Shown: one piece after another, positions 19,142 through 28,571 of the stretch | How positions within the stretch are numbered: position 1 is the stretch's first letter | How the letters are laid out: every line of letters starts with the position of its first letter | Assembly (NCBI GenBank): GCA_947488155.1 | Contig: CANKYK010000002.1 | Coordinates: forward strand, 1,060,001-1,124,000 | Source: an uncultured Erythrobacter sp. | GTDB taxonomy: Bacteria > Pseudomonadota > Alphaproteobacteria > Sphingomonadales > Sphingomonadaceae | Direction of reading: 5' to 3' | DNA: 64,000 nt | The notes under the pieces: model-generated | Database searches by the model: none | Seen by the model: the letters and a program-made list of their open reading frames with translations, nothing else | What the model was told of the DNA's origin: nothing | Made by a program: the position numbers and the translations under genes

Positions 19142-20382
19142 CATCCCTCGATAAGACCAAGGCACTTGGGCCAATTCCAGCAGGGTTTGAGACACTTGAG
19201 GGCGAGCTGGCCATTGGCGGTAAGCGGGCGAGCGAATGGGCAGCACAGGCGGGTAAGACGCCGCTGTTCGTCTATTCGAAAGATCGCCTCAATACGCGGG
19301 TCGCAGAGCTGCGCGCCGCTCTGCCGACGCGCATCGGCATCAACTATGCAGTCAAAGCCAATCCCTATGCCCCTGTGATCGCGCATATGGAGGCTTTGGT
19401 CGATGGCTTCGACATCGCCTCTTCCGGCGAGCTCACCATGGCCAATGCCGCTGGAATTGACCCGGCGCGTGTCAGCTTCGCCGGTCCGGGTAAGCGGGAC
19501 GATGAGTTGCAAGCTGCCATTTCTGCAGGAGTCACGCTCAATTGCGAGTCTGAAGGGGAGGCGCACCGCTCGCTCGCCATCGGCGAGAAACTGGGCAAGG
19601 CGCCGCGCATGGCTCTGCGCGTAAATCCGGATTTTGAGCTGAAAGGCTCCGGTATGAAGATGGGTGGGGGCGCCAAGCAATTTGGCGTTGATGCGGACAA
19701 AGTGCCCGTTCTGGCTCGCGAAGTGATCGCGGCGGGTGCTGAGTGGCGCGGCCTGCATATTTTTACAGGCAGTCAGGCCTTGAGCGCCGAGGCAATTATA
19801 GAAGCGCAGGGCAATGTGCTGAATTTGGCAGCAAAATTGTCAGACGAGATTGGTCAACTGCTGCCAAAGCTCAATATGGGCGGCGGATTTGGTATTCCCT
19901 ATTTCCCCAATGATGATGCGTTGGACTTGTCTGCGGTTGGCGCTGCTCTGCATGAGTATGTGGCGAACCTCCCGGCGGTGTTGCAAGATACAGAGCTGTG
20001 TCTTGAGCTTGGGCGCTATCTTGTTGGCGAGGCCGGTGTTTATCTGACGCGGGTGATAGACCGCAAGGTTAGCCACGGCACAACTTATCTGGTCACCGAT
20101 GGCGGATTGCATCACCAACTTGCCGCATCCGGTAATTTCGGAACGGTTGTACGCCGCAATTATCCGGTTGCCATCGCCAATCGTTACGATGCGCCGGCGG
20201 ACGATATCGTCAATGTGGTCGGCTGCCTCTGCACCCCGCTAGACCGATTGGCCGACAAAGCCGGCCTGCCGCGCGCAGATGTTGGCGATTTGGTCGCTGT
20301 GTTTTGTGCTGGAGCGTACGGAGCAAGCGCCAGCCCCAGCGCGTTCCTTGGCCATGGGCCTGCGGCGGAAATGCTCGTTTAA
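19138..20382 (+). CDS. Exosortase A system-associated PLP-dependent decarboxylase
   Basis: Fold-type III PLP enzyme related to diaminopimelate/ornithine decarboxylases, 414 residues. The Schiff-base lysine is K73 in NYAVKANPY; the glycine-rich phosphate loop is LNMGGGFGIPY, and the second active site is near the C-terminus (GAYGASASPSAFLGH). Together with the upstream ligase, ACP and hydrolases it forms the conserved exosortase A metabolic cassette, presumably producing an amine or amino-acid-derived group for the polysaccharide. It is translationally coupled to the ligase. Confidence 0.9.
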   Translation: MTSLDKTKALGPIPAGFETLEGELAIGGKRASEWAAQAGKTPLFVYSKDRLNTRVAELRAALPTRIGINYAVKANPYAPVIAHMEALVDGFDIASSGELTMANAAGIDPARVSFAGPGKRDDELQAAISAGVTLNCESEGEAHRSLAIGEKLGKAPRMALRVNPDFELKGSGMKMGGGAKQFGVDADKVPVLAREVIAAGAEWRGLHIFTGSQALSAEAIIEAQGNVLNLAAKLSDEIGQLLPKLNMGGGFGIPYFPNDDALDLSAVGAALHEYVANLPAVLQDTELCLELGRYLVGEAGVYLTRVIDRKVSHGTTYLVTDGGLHHQLAASGNFGTVVRRNYPVAIANRYDAPADDIVNVVGCLCTPLDRLADKAGLPRADVGDLVAVFCAGAYGASASPSAFLGHGPAAEMLV

Positions 20383-20416
20383 GAGCTGAAAACCACGCAA
20401 TTATGCGCGTTTAAAG

Positions 20417-20456
20417 TTTGGCAAACCGCTGTCCCGAAACGGGATAGGGGGCCAAA
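20417..20456 (+). other. Nested hairpin in the leader before the polysaccharide export gene
   Basis: Outer arms TTTGGC (20417-20422) and GCCAAA (20451-20456) enclose a compact inner stem TCCCG-AAA-CGGGA (20432-20444). No U run follows on either strand. It lies in the 203-nt gap between decarboxylase and export lipoprotein and could be an attenuator, a processing site separating the two halves of the operon, or an mRNA stabiliser. Confidence 0.4.
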
Positions 20457-20585
20457 ACAGGCGTTATTACTAACACAATGTTCACCAATATGAGCGAGAG
20501 AGTTCGGGTCATTCGCGGGCCCAGTGCTTCAGGTCGCTCCTGTAGCAGGTGCTGATCCCGCCGACCCAGGCAAGGATACGTACCA

Positions 20586-21227
20586 ATGAAGACCTCTTTT
20601 TCGCTTTCCCGCATCGTGGGATCTGCTGTTGCAATTTCGCTGCTCGCCGGTTGTGGCGGTGCGGGGCAAGAACTGCCTCCAGCCAGCTTTGCAACAACGG
20701 AAGAGGGGCCGAGTGAAGAATATGTTATCGGACCGCTCGATCAAATCACCATCCACGTTTGGCGAAATCCAGAGCTGAGCGCTGAGGAAATTCAGGTTCG
20801 CCCAGATGGCCGGATCACGATTCCGTTGGTTCGCGATCTGCCTGCCGTGGGCAAAACCGCCACCGAATTGCAGAACGATATTCGCGATCAACTCGCGCAG
20901 TACATTGAACAGCCGATCGTATCGGTAATCGTCAATGAGTTTTCCGGCACGTTTAACCAGCAAATCCGCATCGTGGGTTCTACTGAACAGCCAGCATCTT
21001 TGCCTTACAGGGCGAACATGACCGTGCTTGACGCGATGATCGCGGTGGGCGGCCTCAGCGAATTTGCTGCTGGCAACCGTGCAAAACTGATCCGTTTGGA
21101 CCGCGAGAGCGGCGAACAGGTTGAATACCGCCTGCGCCTCAAGGACTTGCTCAAAAAAGGCGACAGCGCAGCAAACGTAACCCTGAACCCAGGCGATGTG
21201 ATCATCATCCCTGAGAGCACCTTTTAA
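20586..21227 (+). CDS. XrtA-system polysaccharide export lipoprotein (Wza-like)
   Basis: A 213-residue outer-membrane polysaccharide export protein. The signal peptide ends in the lipobox LLAGC (Cys about residue 23). The poly_export domain starts EEYVIGPLDQITIHVWRNPELS and is followed by SLBB-like segments (TEQPASLPYRANMTVLDAMI; VTLNPGDVIIIPESTF). This is the short exosortase-type Wza, lacking the C-terminal membrane helix of E. coli Wza. AAGGA lies upstream of the ATG. Confidence 0.9.
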   Translation: MKTSFSLSRIVGSAVAISLLAGCGGAGQELPPASFATTEEGPSEEYVIGPLDQITIHVWRNPELSAEEIQVRPDGRITIPLVRDLPAVGKTATELQNDIRDQLAQYIEQPIVSVIVNEFSGTFNQQIRIVGSTEQPASLPYRANMTVLDAMIAVGGLSEFAAGNRAKLIRLDRESGEQVEYRLRLKDLLKKGDSAANVTLNPGDVIIIPESTF

Positions 21228-21242
21228 GGACCCGCGCCGCGC

Positions 21243-22763
21243 ATGAGCGAGATTTTTGAAGAGCTGCGCACAGCGCTTTACTCGGTATGGCACCGCCGGT
21301 GGCTGGCGCTCGCCGTCGCCTGGGGCGTTTGCCTGCTCGGGTGGTTGGTGGTCGCTATGATCCCGAATTCCTATGAGGCCAAGGCACGCATCTATGTCGA
21401 TGTCGACGACGTATTGTCAGAGCAATTGGGTATTGCCGGCGATGGGCGCGAAGAAATCCGCCGTGTTCGGCAAACATTGGCAAGCGCAGTAAACCTTGAA
21501 AAGGTTATTAAATCAACACGTCTGGGTGAGAACATAACAGAACGCTCTGCGCTCGAGACAGAGATCAAAAACCTTGATGAAAAGGTGACGGTCACCAGCG
21601 AGCAGGACAACCTGTTTGAAATCACCGCGACGGTTGGCAAGGGCGATCTGTCCGACGCCGAAAACGCCGTTTTGGCGCGCGACGTGGTGCAAAAACTGAT
21701 CGATATTCTGCGCGACGAGCATGTCGCGGGCAGCCGAGCGCAAGTCTCCGGCGCGGTCACAAAGATCAATGAACAACTCGAAGAGCGCAAGCGCGAGCTG
21801 GAAGCGGCCGAACAGCGCCGTCTCGCCTTCGAAGCGCAATACCCCGACCTGATCGGTGGCTCGAGCACGCTTGTAACCCGCCTTCAGCAGTCTCGGACAG
21901 AAGCGCGCGGAATCGAAGCTGATCTTGCCGCCGCGGAAAGCGCTTTGGCTGCGATCAACGGGCAATTGGCCGGTACGCCGCGCACGATTGACACGCCGGG
22001 CACTGGTGGTCCTCGCGCCGCCCTATCTGGCGCTCAAGCACAACTGGCAGAGCTGCGTTCGCGCGGGCTAACCGATGAGCATCCCGATGTGGTGGCGACA
22101 ACTCGGCAGGTTCAAATTCTAACACGTCAAGTTGCTGCCCAAGGCCCGAACGCCTCTGGCGGTACGCCAAACCCAGCCTACACTTCGCTGATCTCGATCC
22201 GTGCGGATCGCCAGGCTAGCGTCGAATCGTTGCAATCACGGCGCGCCGCGATCCAATCTGATATTGCTGCGTTGATGGGCAGCCAAGCCGCTGAGCCAGA
22301 GGTTGCTGCGGAGGCCAACCGGATCAGCCGCGATTATGAAGTGCTGCAACAGAACTACGAAAAGCTGCTGCAAGACCGCGAAGAGCTGCGCACCCGCGGC
22401 GAAGTGGAAGACAACACCAGCCAGTTCAAATTCCAGCTGACTGATCCACCTGTTGTGCCGCAAGGCCCGGCTGCGCCCAATCGTCCTTTGTTGCTGCTTG
22501 GTGTGTTGTTTGTCGGCCTCGCAGCGGGGGCAGGGGCCGCTTATGCACTCAGCCAGCTGCGTTCGACCTTCGCCACGCCGAAGAAACTGGAGCGCGCGCT
22601 TGATTTGCCGGTGATCGGTTCAATTTCGATGACCGTATCGGAGGCCGCGCAAGAGCTGCGCGCCAAACGGTTCAAGCAATTCGCTGGGGCAACCGCTGGG
22701 TTGTTCAGTGTGTTCGTAATTTTGCTGGGCATTGAATTTGTCTCAGTCGGCGCGGTCGCGTGA
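21243..22763 (+). CDS. XrtA-system polysaccharide chain-length determinant (Wzz-like)
   Basis: A 506-residue inner-membrane co-polymerase. A first transmembrane helix (WLALAVAWGVCLLGWLVVAM) is followed by the Wzz domain, a long periplasmic coiled coil (EQLEERKRELEAAEQRRLAF and on), the proline/glycine linker FQLTDPPVVPQGPAAPN, and a second transmembrane helix. A third hydrophobic stretch at the extreme C-terminus is unusual and may re-enter the membrane. It should work with the following tyrosine autokinase, as in the EpsF/EpsG or Wzc split arrangement. Confidence 0.88.
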   Translation: MSEIFEELRTALYSVWHRRWLALAVAWGVCLLGWLVVAMIPNSYEAKARIYVDVDDVLSEQLGIAGDGREEIRRVRQTLASAVNLEKVIKSTRLGENITERSALETEIKNLDEKVTVTSEQDNLFEITATVGKGDLSDAENAVLARDVVQKLIDILRDEHVAGSRAQVSGAVTKINEQLEERKRELEAAEQRRLAFEAQYPDLIGGSSTLVTRLQQSRTEARGIEADLAAAESALAAINGQLAGTPRTIDTPGTGGPRAALSGAQAQLAELRSRGLTDEHPDVVATTRQVQILTRQVAAQGPNASGGTPNPAYTSLISIRADRQASVESLQSRRAAIQSDIAALMGSQAAEPEVAAEANRISRDYEVLQQNYEKLLQDREELRTRGEVEDNTSQFKFQLTDPPVVPQGPAAPNRPLLLLGVLFVGLAAGAGAAYALSQLRSTFATPKKLERALDLPVIGSISMTVSEAAQELRAKRFKQFAGATAGLFSVFVILLGIEFVSVGAVA

Positions 22764-22773
22764 GGGGGCTGAG

Positions 22774-23805
22774 ATGACTGAACACAGCAAGATTTCACGC
22801 GAAGGAGCGACGAAAGTGAACGGGAAACCGTCTCTGTTTGAGCGTGCTAACGACACTTTTGGTCTGGATGCACTGGCACCTGCGAAGCCTCCCGTACGCC
22901 TGCCAGAAGGCGACAAGCGCGTTCGGAGACCGATTGCTGCGCAGCCCGCTGTTCAAAGCGCTCCTGCCCCAGTAGTAACCCCAGCGCCAGCACCGGCAGT
23001 ACAAACAGTCCAGCAGCCTCCACCAACAGCTCCAACGCCTGAGCCGGCGAAAGCTGCTCCGCAAGCCGTGGCTTTAAGCAGCACGCACCAGCCTATCTCG
23101 CGCGATCATCTGCGCGATGCTGGCCTGATCGTGCCCGAGGATGGCGTCAGCGAGCTGCTCGAAGAGTTTCGCATCGTCAAACGCGAGCTGCTTGCCGATG
23201 CCCGTGCAGGCGGATCATCCAAAGCGCAGCAAATTCTGGTCTCATCTCCGCATCCGGGCGAGGGCAAGACCTATTGCGCGCTCAACCTGGCAATTGCTTT
23301 GGCGGCCGAGCGTGATCTCGAAGTTCTGCTGGTCGATGCCGATGTCATCAAACCCAGCATTCCGGCACGCTTGGGCTTTGAACCGGGCAAGGGTCTGATG
23401 GATGCCTTGGCTGACCCTAGCCTTGAGCCGGAGACGCTCGCGGTCAAAACAGACATCGACAACCTTTTCGTGTTGCCTGCGGGCAGCCGCAATTCCAATG
23501 CCGCCGAATATTTGGCCAGTGCGCGGACGGGCGACGTGCTCGCCCGCCTGACCCAAGGTGCACCAAACCGGATTGTCATTTTCGATACACCGCCCGCGCT
23601 TGCTGCCTCCGCGGCAGCCGAGCTCGCCGCGCATGTTGGCCAGGTTTTGCTGGTCGCCCGCGCCGATGAAACAAGCCGTGCCGCGCTTGAAGATGCGCAA
23701 CAGCTGCTGTCGGCCTGTGTCGACATCAAACTGTTGCTCAATGCAGCACAATTTAGCCCGTCAGGACGCCAATTTGGCAATTATGGCGCGCAAGGGGAAA
23801 GATAG
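22774..23805 (+). CDS. XrtA-associated tyrosine autokinase (CpsD/CapB type)
   Basis: Cytoplasmic BY-kinase partner of the chain-length determinant. An N-terminal A/P-rich linker (about residues 45-105) precedes the kinase domain with Walker A SPHPGEGKTYCALNLA, Walker A' VLLVDADVIKPSIPARLG, and Walker B VIFDTPPAL. The C-terminal tail is short and carries only one tyrosine, not the tyrosine cluster of Wzc or CapB, so regulation by tail phosphorylation may be reduced. ATG 22774 is chosen because it follows GAGGGGCTGAG; its stop overlaps the next GTG start by one base. Confidence 0.87.
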   Translation: MTEHSKISREGATKVNGKPSLFERANDTFGLDALAPAKPPVRLPEGDKRVRRPIAAQPAVQSAPAPVVTPAPAPAVQTVQQPPPTAPTPEPAKAAPQAVALSSTHQPISRDHLRDAGLIVPEDGVSELLEEFRIVKRELLADARAGGSSKAQQILVSSPHPGEGKTYCALNLAIALAAERDLEVLLVDADVIKPSIPARLGFEPGKGLMDALADPSLEPETLAVKTDIDNLFVLPAGSRNSNAAEYLASARTGDVLARLTQGAPNRIVIFDTPPALAASAAAELAAHVGQVLLVARADETSRAALEDAQQLLSACVDIKLLLNAAQFSPSGRQFGNYGAQGER

Positions 23806-25451
23806 TGACTAAAGTTCTCAGAGCAGCTTTGTTGGTGGGGCTGGCAGCAATCGTTGCCGCCGCGCCCGCTCATGCGCAGGCCCAGGATGATACTGGCGAT
23901 ACAGGTGTATCGGATGGCCCACGGGTCGCTGTGCAACCGTACATTGAGGTGTCACAGGTCCTCTCGGCGGAGCTATCGCCCGGCGATGACGTGCTGACCT
24001 TTACTCAGGTGGCTGCCGGTGTGGATGTTTCCGCAGCAGGTCGTAACAGCGGCGGTTCGCTGTCGCTGCGATATGAGCGTAACATTGGCTACGGCGCGTC
24101 CGATGGCATTGATTCCGACACTTTCAGCGGGATTGCTCGCGGATATCTCTCGATCATCCCTCGCGCTTTGACCTTGGATGCAGGGGCATTGGCAAGTCGC
24201 ACGCGCATCGATGGATCCGGCGGGATCACTTCCAACCCATTGGTACAAGACGATGCCGAAAGCCAAATCTACAGTGGTTATGTCGGGCCAACATTGGCAA
24301 CCCGCGTTGGCGCGGTCGACGTGACCGGCTCTGCTCGGGTGGGCTACACCCGGCTTGAGGCGAACGACGCGATCGTCACGCCGTCTGGCGCGATCGCCGA
24401 TGTGTTTGACGACAGTGTCACCTATAATGCGCAATTGCGTGCTGCCACGCGCCCTGGCGAGCCTTTGCCCGTCGGCATTGGCGTCGGCGGAGGCTACTTT
24501 CAGGAAGACATTTCCAACCTCGATCAACGCGTTCGCGATACCTATGTGCGCGCCGATGTAACCGTGCCGATCACCAGCAATCTCTCGGTTGTTGGCGGCG
24601 TTGGTTACGAAGATGTTGAGGTGTCGAGCCGCGATGCCGTGCGCGACATAAATGGCGATCCCGTCATTGGTTCTGATGGCCGTCTGGTGACTGACACCAG
24701 CGCTCCGCGCCAACTCGCCTTCGACATTGACGGTTTCATTTGGGACGTCGGCGTTCTGTGGCGTCCTAGCAGCCGCACATCGCTAGCCGCGACCGTTGGC
24801 CGTCGTTACGATTCAACCACATATTACGGCAACTTCACCTTTGTCCCTGATAGTCGCAGCCAGCTGAGCATCTCAGTCTATGATGCGGTCAGCGGCTTTG
24901 GCGGATCGCTCACCAATTCACTGGCCGCACTGCCAACCGAATTCTCGGCCATTCGTAATTCGTTGACCGGTGATTTTGGCGGCTGTGTTGGCGGGGAAAG
25001 CGGAACTGGCTGTGCTGGCCTATTCGGCTCGGTTCGTTCAGCAGCCTTCCGCAGCCGCGGCGGACAAGTCGCCTATCAGCGCCAGATTGGCCGCCTCAAC
25101 GCTGCCATCGCTGCTGGTTATGACAACCGCCGCTTCATCGCGGCGCCAGGTACCATTTTGGCCACCGCAGACGGTGTGACGGATGAAAGTTACTTCGTAA
25201 GAAGCTCGCTAAACCGTCCAATCGGCAGCAATGCGAACCTCGCCGTCAATGGCTACGTCAATTGGTTTGGCCGCGGTGACGGGGTCGACGGCAATGTGAC
25301 CGGTTACGGCGCGTCTGCTGCTTACAGCCGCTCGCTTACCGGCAAACTGTCGGCCCGTGCGGCGGTCGCCGTGGACTATCTCGACTCCGACTTGTCGGCT
25401 GATGACTTTGCCTTTGCAACGGCGCTGCTCGGCCTGCGCTACGACTTCTGA
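23805..25451 (+). CDS. PEP-CTERM/XrtA system-associated outer-membrane beta-barrel protein
   Basis: A 548-residue exported protein with a signal peptide ending near AHAQAQ. The mature protein alternates short amphipathic beta strands and ends with an aromatic residue (LLGLRYDF), the hallmark of outer-membrane barrels. Its place in the exosortase locus matches the TIGR03016-type protein found between autokinase and ATPase. Function is inferred as an outer-membrane porin or secretion pore for the polysaccharide. The GTG start overlaps the previous stop (TAGTG). Confidence 0.8.
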   Translation: MTKVLRAALLVGLAAIVAAAPAHAQAQDDTGDTGVSDGPRVAVQPYIEVSQVLSAELSPGDDVLTFTQVAAGVDVSAAGRNSGGSLSLRYERNIGYGASDGIDSDTFSGIARGYLSIIPRALTLDAGALASRTRIDGSGGITSNPLVQDDAESQIYSGYVGPTLATRVGAVDVTGSARVGYTRLEANDAIVTPSGAIADVFDDSVTYNAQLRAATRPGEPLPVGIGVGGGYFQEDISNLDQRVRDTYVRADVTVPITSNLSVVGGVGYEDVEVSSRDAVRDINGDPVIGSDGRLVTDTSAPRQLAFDIDGFIWDVGVLWRPSSRTSLAATVGRRYDSTTYYGNFTFVPDSRSQLSISVYDAVSGFGGSLTNSLAALPTEFSAIRNSLTGDFGGCVGGESGTGCAGLFGSVRSAAFRSRGGQVAYQRQIGRLNAAIAAGYDNRRFIAAPGTILATADGVTDESYFVRSSLNRPIGSNANLAVNGYVNWFGRGDGVDGNVTGYGASAAYSRSLTGKLSARAAVAVDYLDSDLSADDFAFATALLGLRYDF

Positions 25452-25467
25452 TCCGGACACCCTGACG

Positions 25468-26598
25468 ATGTACGAACAATTTTATGGCTTCAATTCTCGC
25501 CCATTTCAGCTGACCCCTGATCCAGAGTTCTATTTTGAGAGCGCGAGCCACAAGAAGGCTCTGTCCTATCTCGGCTATGGCTTGAACCAGGGCGAGGGCT
25601 TTATCGTCATTACCGGCGAGGTTGGCGCTGGTAAGTCGACATTGGTAGCGCATTTGATGCAGCGAATCGATCCAGAAGCGCTGACGGTTGGCCAGGTGGT
25701 CACCAGTGCGCTGGACGGTGAAGAGCTGATCCATGTGGCCGCGCAAAGCTTTGGCATCGAAGTTTCGGGCCGTGACAAGGCAGGCGCGTTGGGCGCGATT
25801 GAGAGCTTCCTTCAGGACGAAGCACGCGCCGGTCGGCGCTGTCTGCTGATCGTCGACGAATGTCAGAACTTGCCCGTTGGCGCATTGGAAGAGCTGCGCA
25901 TGCTGTCCAACTTCCAACTGGGTTCGCACCCGCTGTTGCAAAGCCTGCTGCTAGGGCAGCCGGAATTTCGTACCACAGTCGCCAGCCATCCCGATCTCGA
26001 TCAGCTGCGCCAGCGCGTAATCGCTTCGCATCACTTGGAAGCGCTCGATGAGGAAGAGGTTGAAGCTTATATCAACCACCGGCTCGAGCATGTTGGGTGG
26101 CAGGGTAATCCAGCCATCAGTGCCGAGGTTCTGAGCGCAGTTTACGAGGCAACGGATGGTATTCCGCGCCGCGTAAATCAGATCATGAACCGGATGCTAT
26201 TGCTGAGTGCGATCGAAGAGCAAAGTGACCTAACCACCGCAATGGTAGAGGCCGTTTGTGAGGAAATGCTGGCCGACACCTCAAAGGGTGCTCGCGATAT
26301 TCCCGCTCAAGTAACTACATCTGCATCCGTTGCAGAAACGGCGATTGACGCGGTGCCTGCGCCCGAAGTCGCAGCATTGCTGGCGGAGCGTGATCAGCGC
26401 ACTTCAAAACTAGAGGCCGCGATCGGCGAACTGCAAAACGCAGGCTCCCACGCGGAACCGATGGAAATGGACCCAGAGGTGAGCGAGGCGATCAACCGCA
26501 TCGAAAGCCGGCTTGAGGAACAAGAGCAATCGTTCCGTCATGTCGTTGGCATGCTGATTGAATGGCTTGAGGAAGATGCATCGCGCGAGGCCGCGTAA
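25468..26598 (+). CDS. XrtA-associated AAA ATPase (ExeA/GspA-like)
   Basis: A 376-residue ATPase of the secretory type. It starts with the conserved MYEQFYGFNSRPFQLTPDPE; Walker A is TGEVGAGKSTLV and Walker B LLIVDECQNL, followed by the sensor segment LRQRV. The C-terminal 100 residues form a helical, acidic tail with coiled-coil character. It is typical of exosortase A loci and is thought to energise or regulate polysaccharide or protein sorting. Confidence 0.88.
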   Translation: MYEQFYGFNSRPFQLTPDPEFYFESASHKKALSYLGYGLNQGEGFIVITGEVGAGKSTLVAHLMQRIDPEALTVGQVVTSALDGEELIHVAAQSFGIEVSGRDKAGALGAIESFLQDEARAGRRCLLIVDECQNLPVGALEELRMLSNFQLGSHPLLQSLLLGQPEFRTTVASHPDLDQLRQRVIASHHLEALDEEEVEAYINHRLEHVGWQGNPAISAEVLSAVYEATDGIPRRVNQIMNRMLLLSAIEEQSDLTTAMVEAVCEEMLADTSKGARDIPAQVTTSASVAETAIDAVPAPEVAALLAERDQRTSKLEAAIGELQNAGSHAEPMEMDPEVSEAINRIESRLEEQEQSFRHVVGMLIEWLEEDASREAA

Positions 26599-27498
26599 AT
26601 GAACGTCGCGCCGAATTTCTCCAGGGATGTGAAGGCTCAGGTCGTCAACGGGCTGTCCGTTGATGTTGAAGACTGGTTTCAGGTCGGCGCGTTCGAAGAT
26701 GTGATCGAGCGCGGCGAATGGGACGGGATCAAAACCCGTGTCGAAGACAATGTCTATCGCATCCTAGACCTGTTTGCCGAAGCCGACGTGCACGGCACGT
26801 TCTTTACATTAGGTTGGGTGGCAAAACGCCACCCGCAAATGATCAAGCGGATTGCAGATGCGGGCCACGAAATCGCCAGCCACGGCTATGATCATGCCCG
26901 CGTGTTCACGTTCACTCGCGAGAAATTTGCCGCCGACCTAAAGCTGGCGCGGGATATCTTGCAGGATTGCTCTGGCACCAAGGTTACCGGCTACCGCGCG
27001 CCAAGTTTTTCAATAGATCAGCGCACACCGTGGGCGTTCATGGAACTGGCGGAGCAGGGCTACACCTATTCCTCCAGCGTCGCACCGATTGCGCACGACC
27101 ATTATGGCTGGCCAGAGGCGCCGCGTTTTGCCTTTAAGCCGATCCCTTGGTCGGACATGATCGAGATACCAGTCACTACAGCGATCCTCGGCGGTCGCCG
27201 CGTGGCTGCTGGTGGCGGCGGGTTCTTCCGCGTGCTGCCCTATGCCTTTTCACGCTGGGCAATCCGGCAAGTGAACCGCCGCGAAGAACGCCCGGCGGTG
27301 TTCTATTTCCACCCGTGGGAAATTGACCCCCATCAACCACGTGTGGGCAATGCGCCGATGCGATCGAAGCTGCGCCATTACACCAATCTCGATAAAATGG
27401 CGGGTAAGCTCGGCGAATTGGTGCATGAGTTCCGATGGGCACGGATGGATATGATCGCTTTGCGCGAAGCCTCACGGGCCGTTGATCTAACCCCATGA
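26599..27498 (+). CDS. XrtA-system polysaccharide deacetylase
   Basis: A 299-residue NodB-homology deacetylase with the exosortase-type C-terminal extension. Metal and catalytic motifs: SVDVEDWFQ (general base Asp), GHEIASHGYDH (His ligands), RAPSFSIDQRT, and the C-terminal FHPWEIDPHQPR. It is predicted to N-deacetylate the exopolysaccharide. No signal peptide is seen, in keeping with related proteins. ATG directly follows the previous stop, and its own stop overlaps the FemAB gene (ATGA). Confidence 0.9.
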   Translation: MNVAPNFSRDVKAQVVNGLSVDVEDWFQVGAFEDVIERGEWDGIKTRVEDNVYRILDLFAEADVHGTFFTLGWVAKRHPQMIKRIADAGHEIASHGYDHARVFTFTREKFAADLKLARDILQDCSGTKVTGYRAPSFSIDQRTPWAFMELAEQGYTYSSSVAPIAHDHYGWPEAPRFAFKPIPWSDMIEIPVTTAILGGRRVAAGGGGFFRVLPYAFSRWAIRQVNRREERPAVFYFHPWEIDPHQPRVGNAPMRSKLRHYTNLDKMAGKLGELVHEFRWARMDMIALREASRAVDLTP

Positions 27499-28556
27499 AC
27501 GCGCCCGTGAAACTGCCAATCACCGTCTCGCAAGTGGACTTCTCCGATGCCCAAATGCTGGAGCGGGTTGAGGGGTTTGCGCGCGAGCATAAGGCCAGTC
27601 TGTTTCATCGCCCGGCATGGCTGAAAGCGGTTGAAGCAGGGACTGGTCAGAAGGCCTGCGGTTTTGTCACTCAGCAGATGGGCGTCATCACCGGATGGCT
27701 GCCGCTCACCGATGCGCATTCGGCCTTGTTTGGGCGGGCTATGGTCTCCAGCGGTTTCGGCGTGGGCGGCGGTATCCTTGCCGAGACCCAGGAGGCGACT
27801 CAGGCGCTTGCTGGCGCAGCACAATATCATGCGATTAGAAATTCGGTTGCCAGTGTGGAGCTGCGTGGAGGTGTTGTTCCCAATGGTTGGAACGGTGTGA
27901 GCGACAAACACGCCGGTTTCATCGCTGAGCTGGCAGAGGATGATGAGGCGCAATTGCTCGCCATTCCGCGCAAGGCAAGGGCGGAAGTGCGCAAGGGCTT
28001 GAAAGGCGAACTAGACATACGCATTGGCCGGTCAGACAGCGATCTGGCGGCACATTATGCAGTTTACAGCGAAAGCGTGCGCAACCTCGGCACGCCTGTG
28101 TTTCCCAAGGCACTGTTCAAGGCTATGATCGAGGGCTTTCCTAGCAGCGCCGATATTCTGACTGTGTATTCAGGTGACGAGCCGGTCTCCAGCGTCCTAT
28201 CCTTCTATCACGAAGGCGCGGTGATGCCTTTTTGGGGCGGCGGCACATTTGCTGCCCGCTCTCTGCGCGCGAATGAGCTGATGTATTACAAGCTGATGTG
28301 CCACTCTCGCTCGCTTGGCATGTCGCACTTCGATTTTGGCCGCTCCAAAACAGGCAGCGGTCCCTACAATTTCAAGAAGAACTGGGGCTTTGAGCCTGCG
28401 CCGCTGACCTATGCCCATTGGCATGCGCCGGGCGTTGAACCCCGCGATGTTGACCCGACAAGCGAGGCTTATTCGCGCAAGATTGAGCTTTGGAAGAAGC
28501 TGCCGCTGCCGCTCGCCAATGCGATCGGTCCGTGGATCGCGCGCGGGCTGGCCTAG
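27495..28556 (+). CDS. FemAB family XrtA/PEP-CTERM system-associated protein
   Basis: A 353-residue protein with the duplicated GNAT fold of FemAB enzymes: LFHRPAWLKAVEAGTGQKA, IPRKARAEVRKGLKG, and the C-terminal FDFGRSKTGSGPYNFKKNW. FemAB enzymes transfer amino acids from aminoacyl-tRNA; exosortase-associated members probably add an aminoacyl or acyl group to the polysaccharide. A second, more distant FemAB-like gene lies at 16593-17579 in the same locus. Confidence 0.87.
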   Translation: MNAPVKLPITVSQVDFSDAQMLERVEGFAREHKASLFHRPAWLKAVEAGTGQKACGFVTQQMGVITGWLPLTDAHSALFGRAMVSSGFGVGGGILAETQEATQALAGAAQYHAIRNSVASVELRGGVVPNGWNGVSDKHAGFIAELAEDDEAQLLAIPRKARAEVRKGLKGELDIRIGRSDSDLAAHYAVYSESVRNLGTPVFPKALFKAMIEGFPSSADILTVYSGDEPVSSVLSFYHEGAVMPFWGGGTFAARSLRANELMYYKLMCHSRSLGMSHFDFGRSKTGSGPYNFKKNWGFEPAPLTYAHWHAPGVEPRDVDPTSEAYSRKIELWKKLPLPLANAIGPWIARGLA

Positions 28557-28571
28557 GGATCGGGCAGGCTG

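Noticed and set aside
20529..21293. 254-codon minus-strand frame over the export lipoprotein gene
   Set aside because: Antisense to a well-supported gene with lipobox and export domain; no family resemblance.
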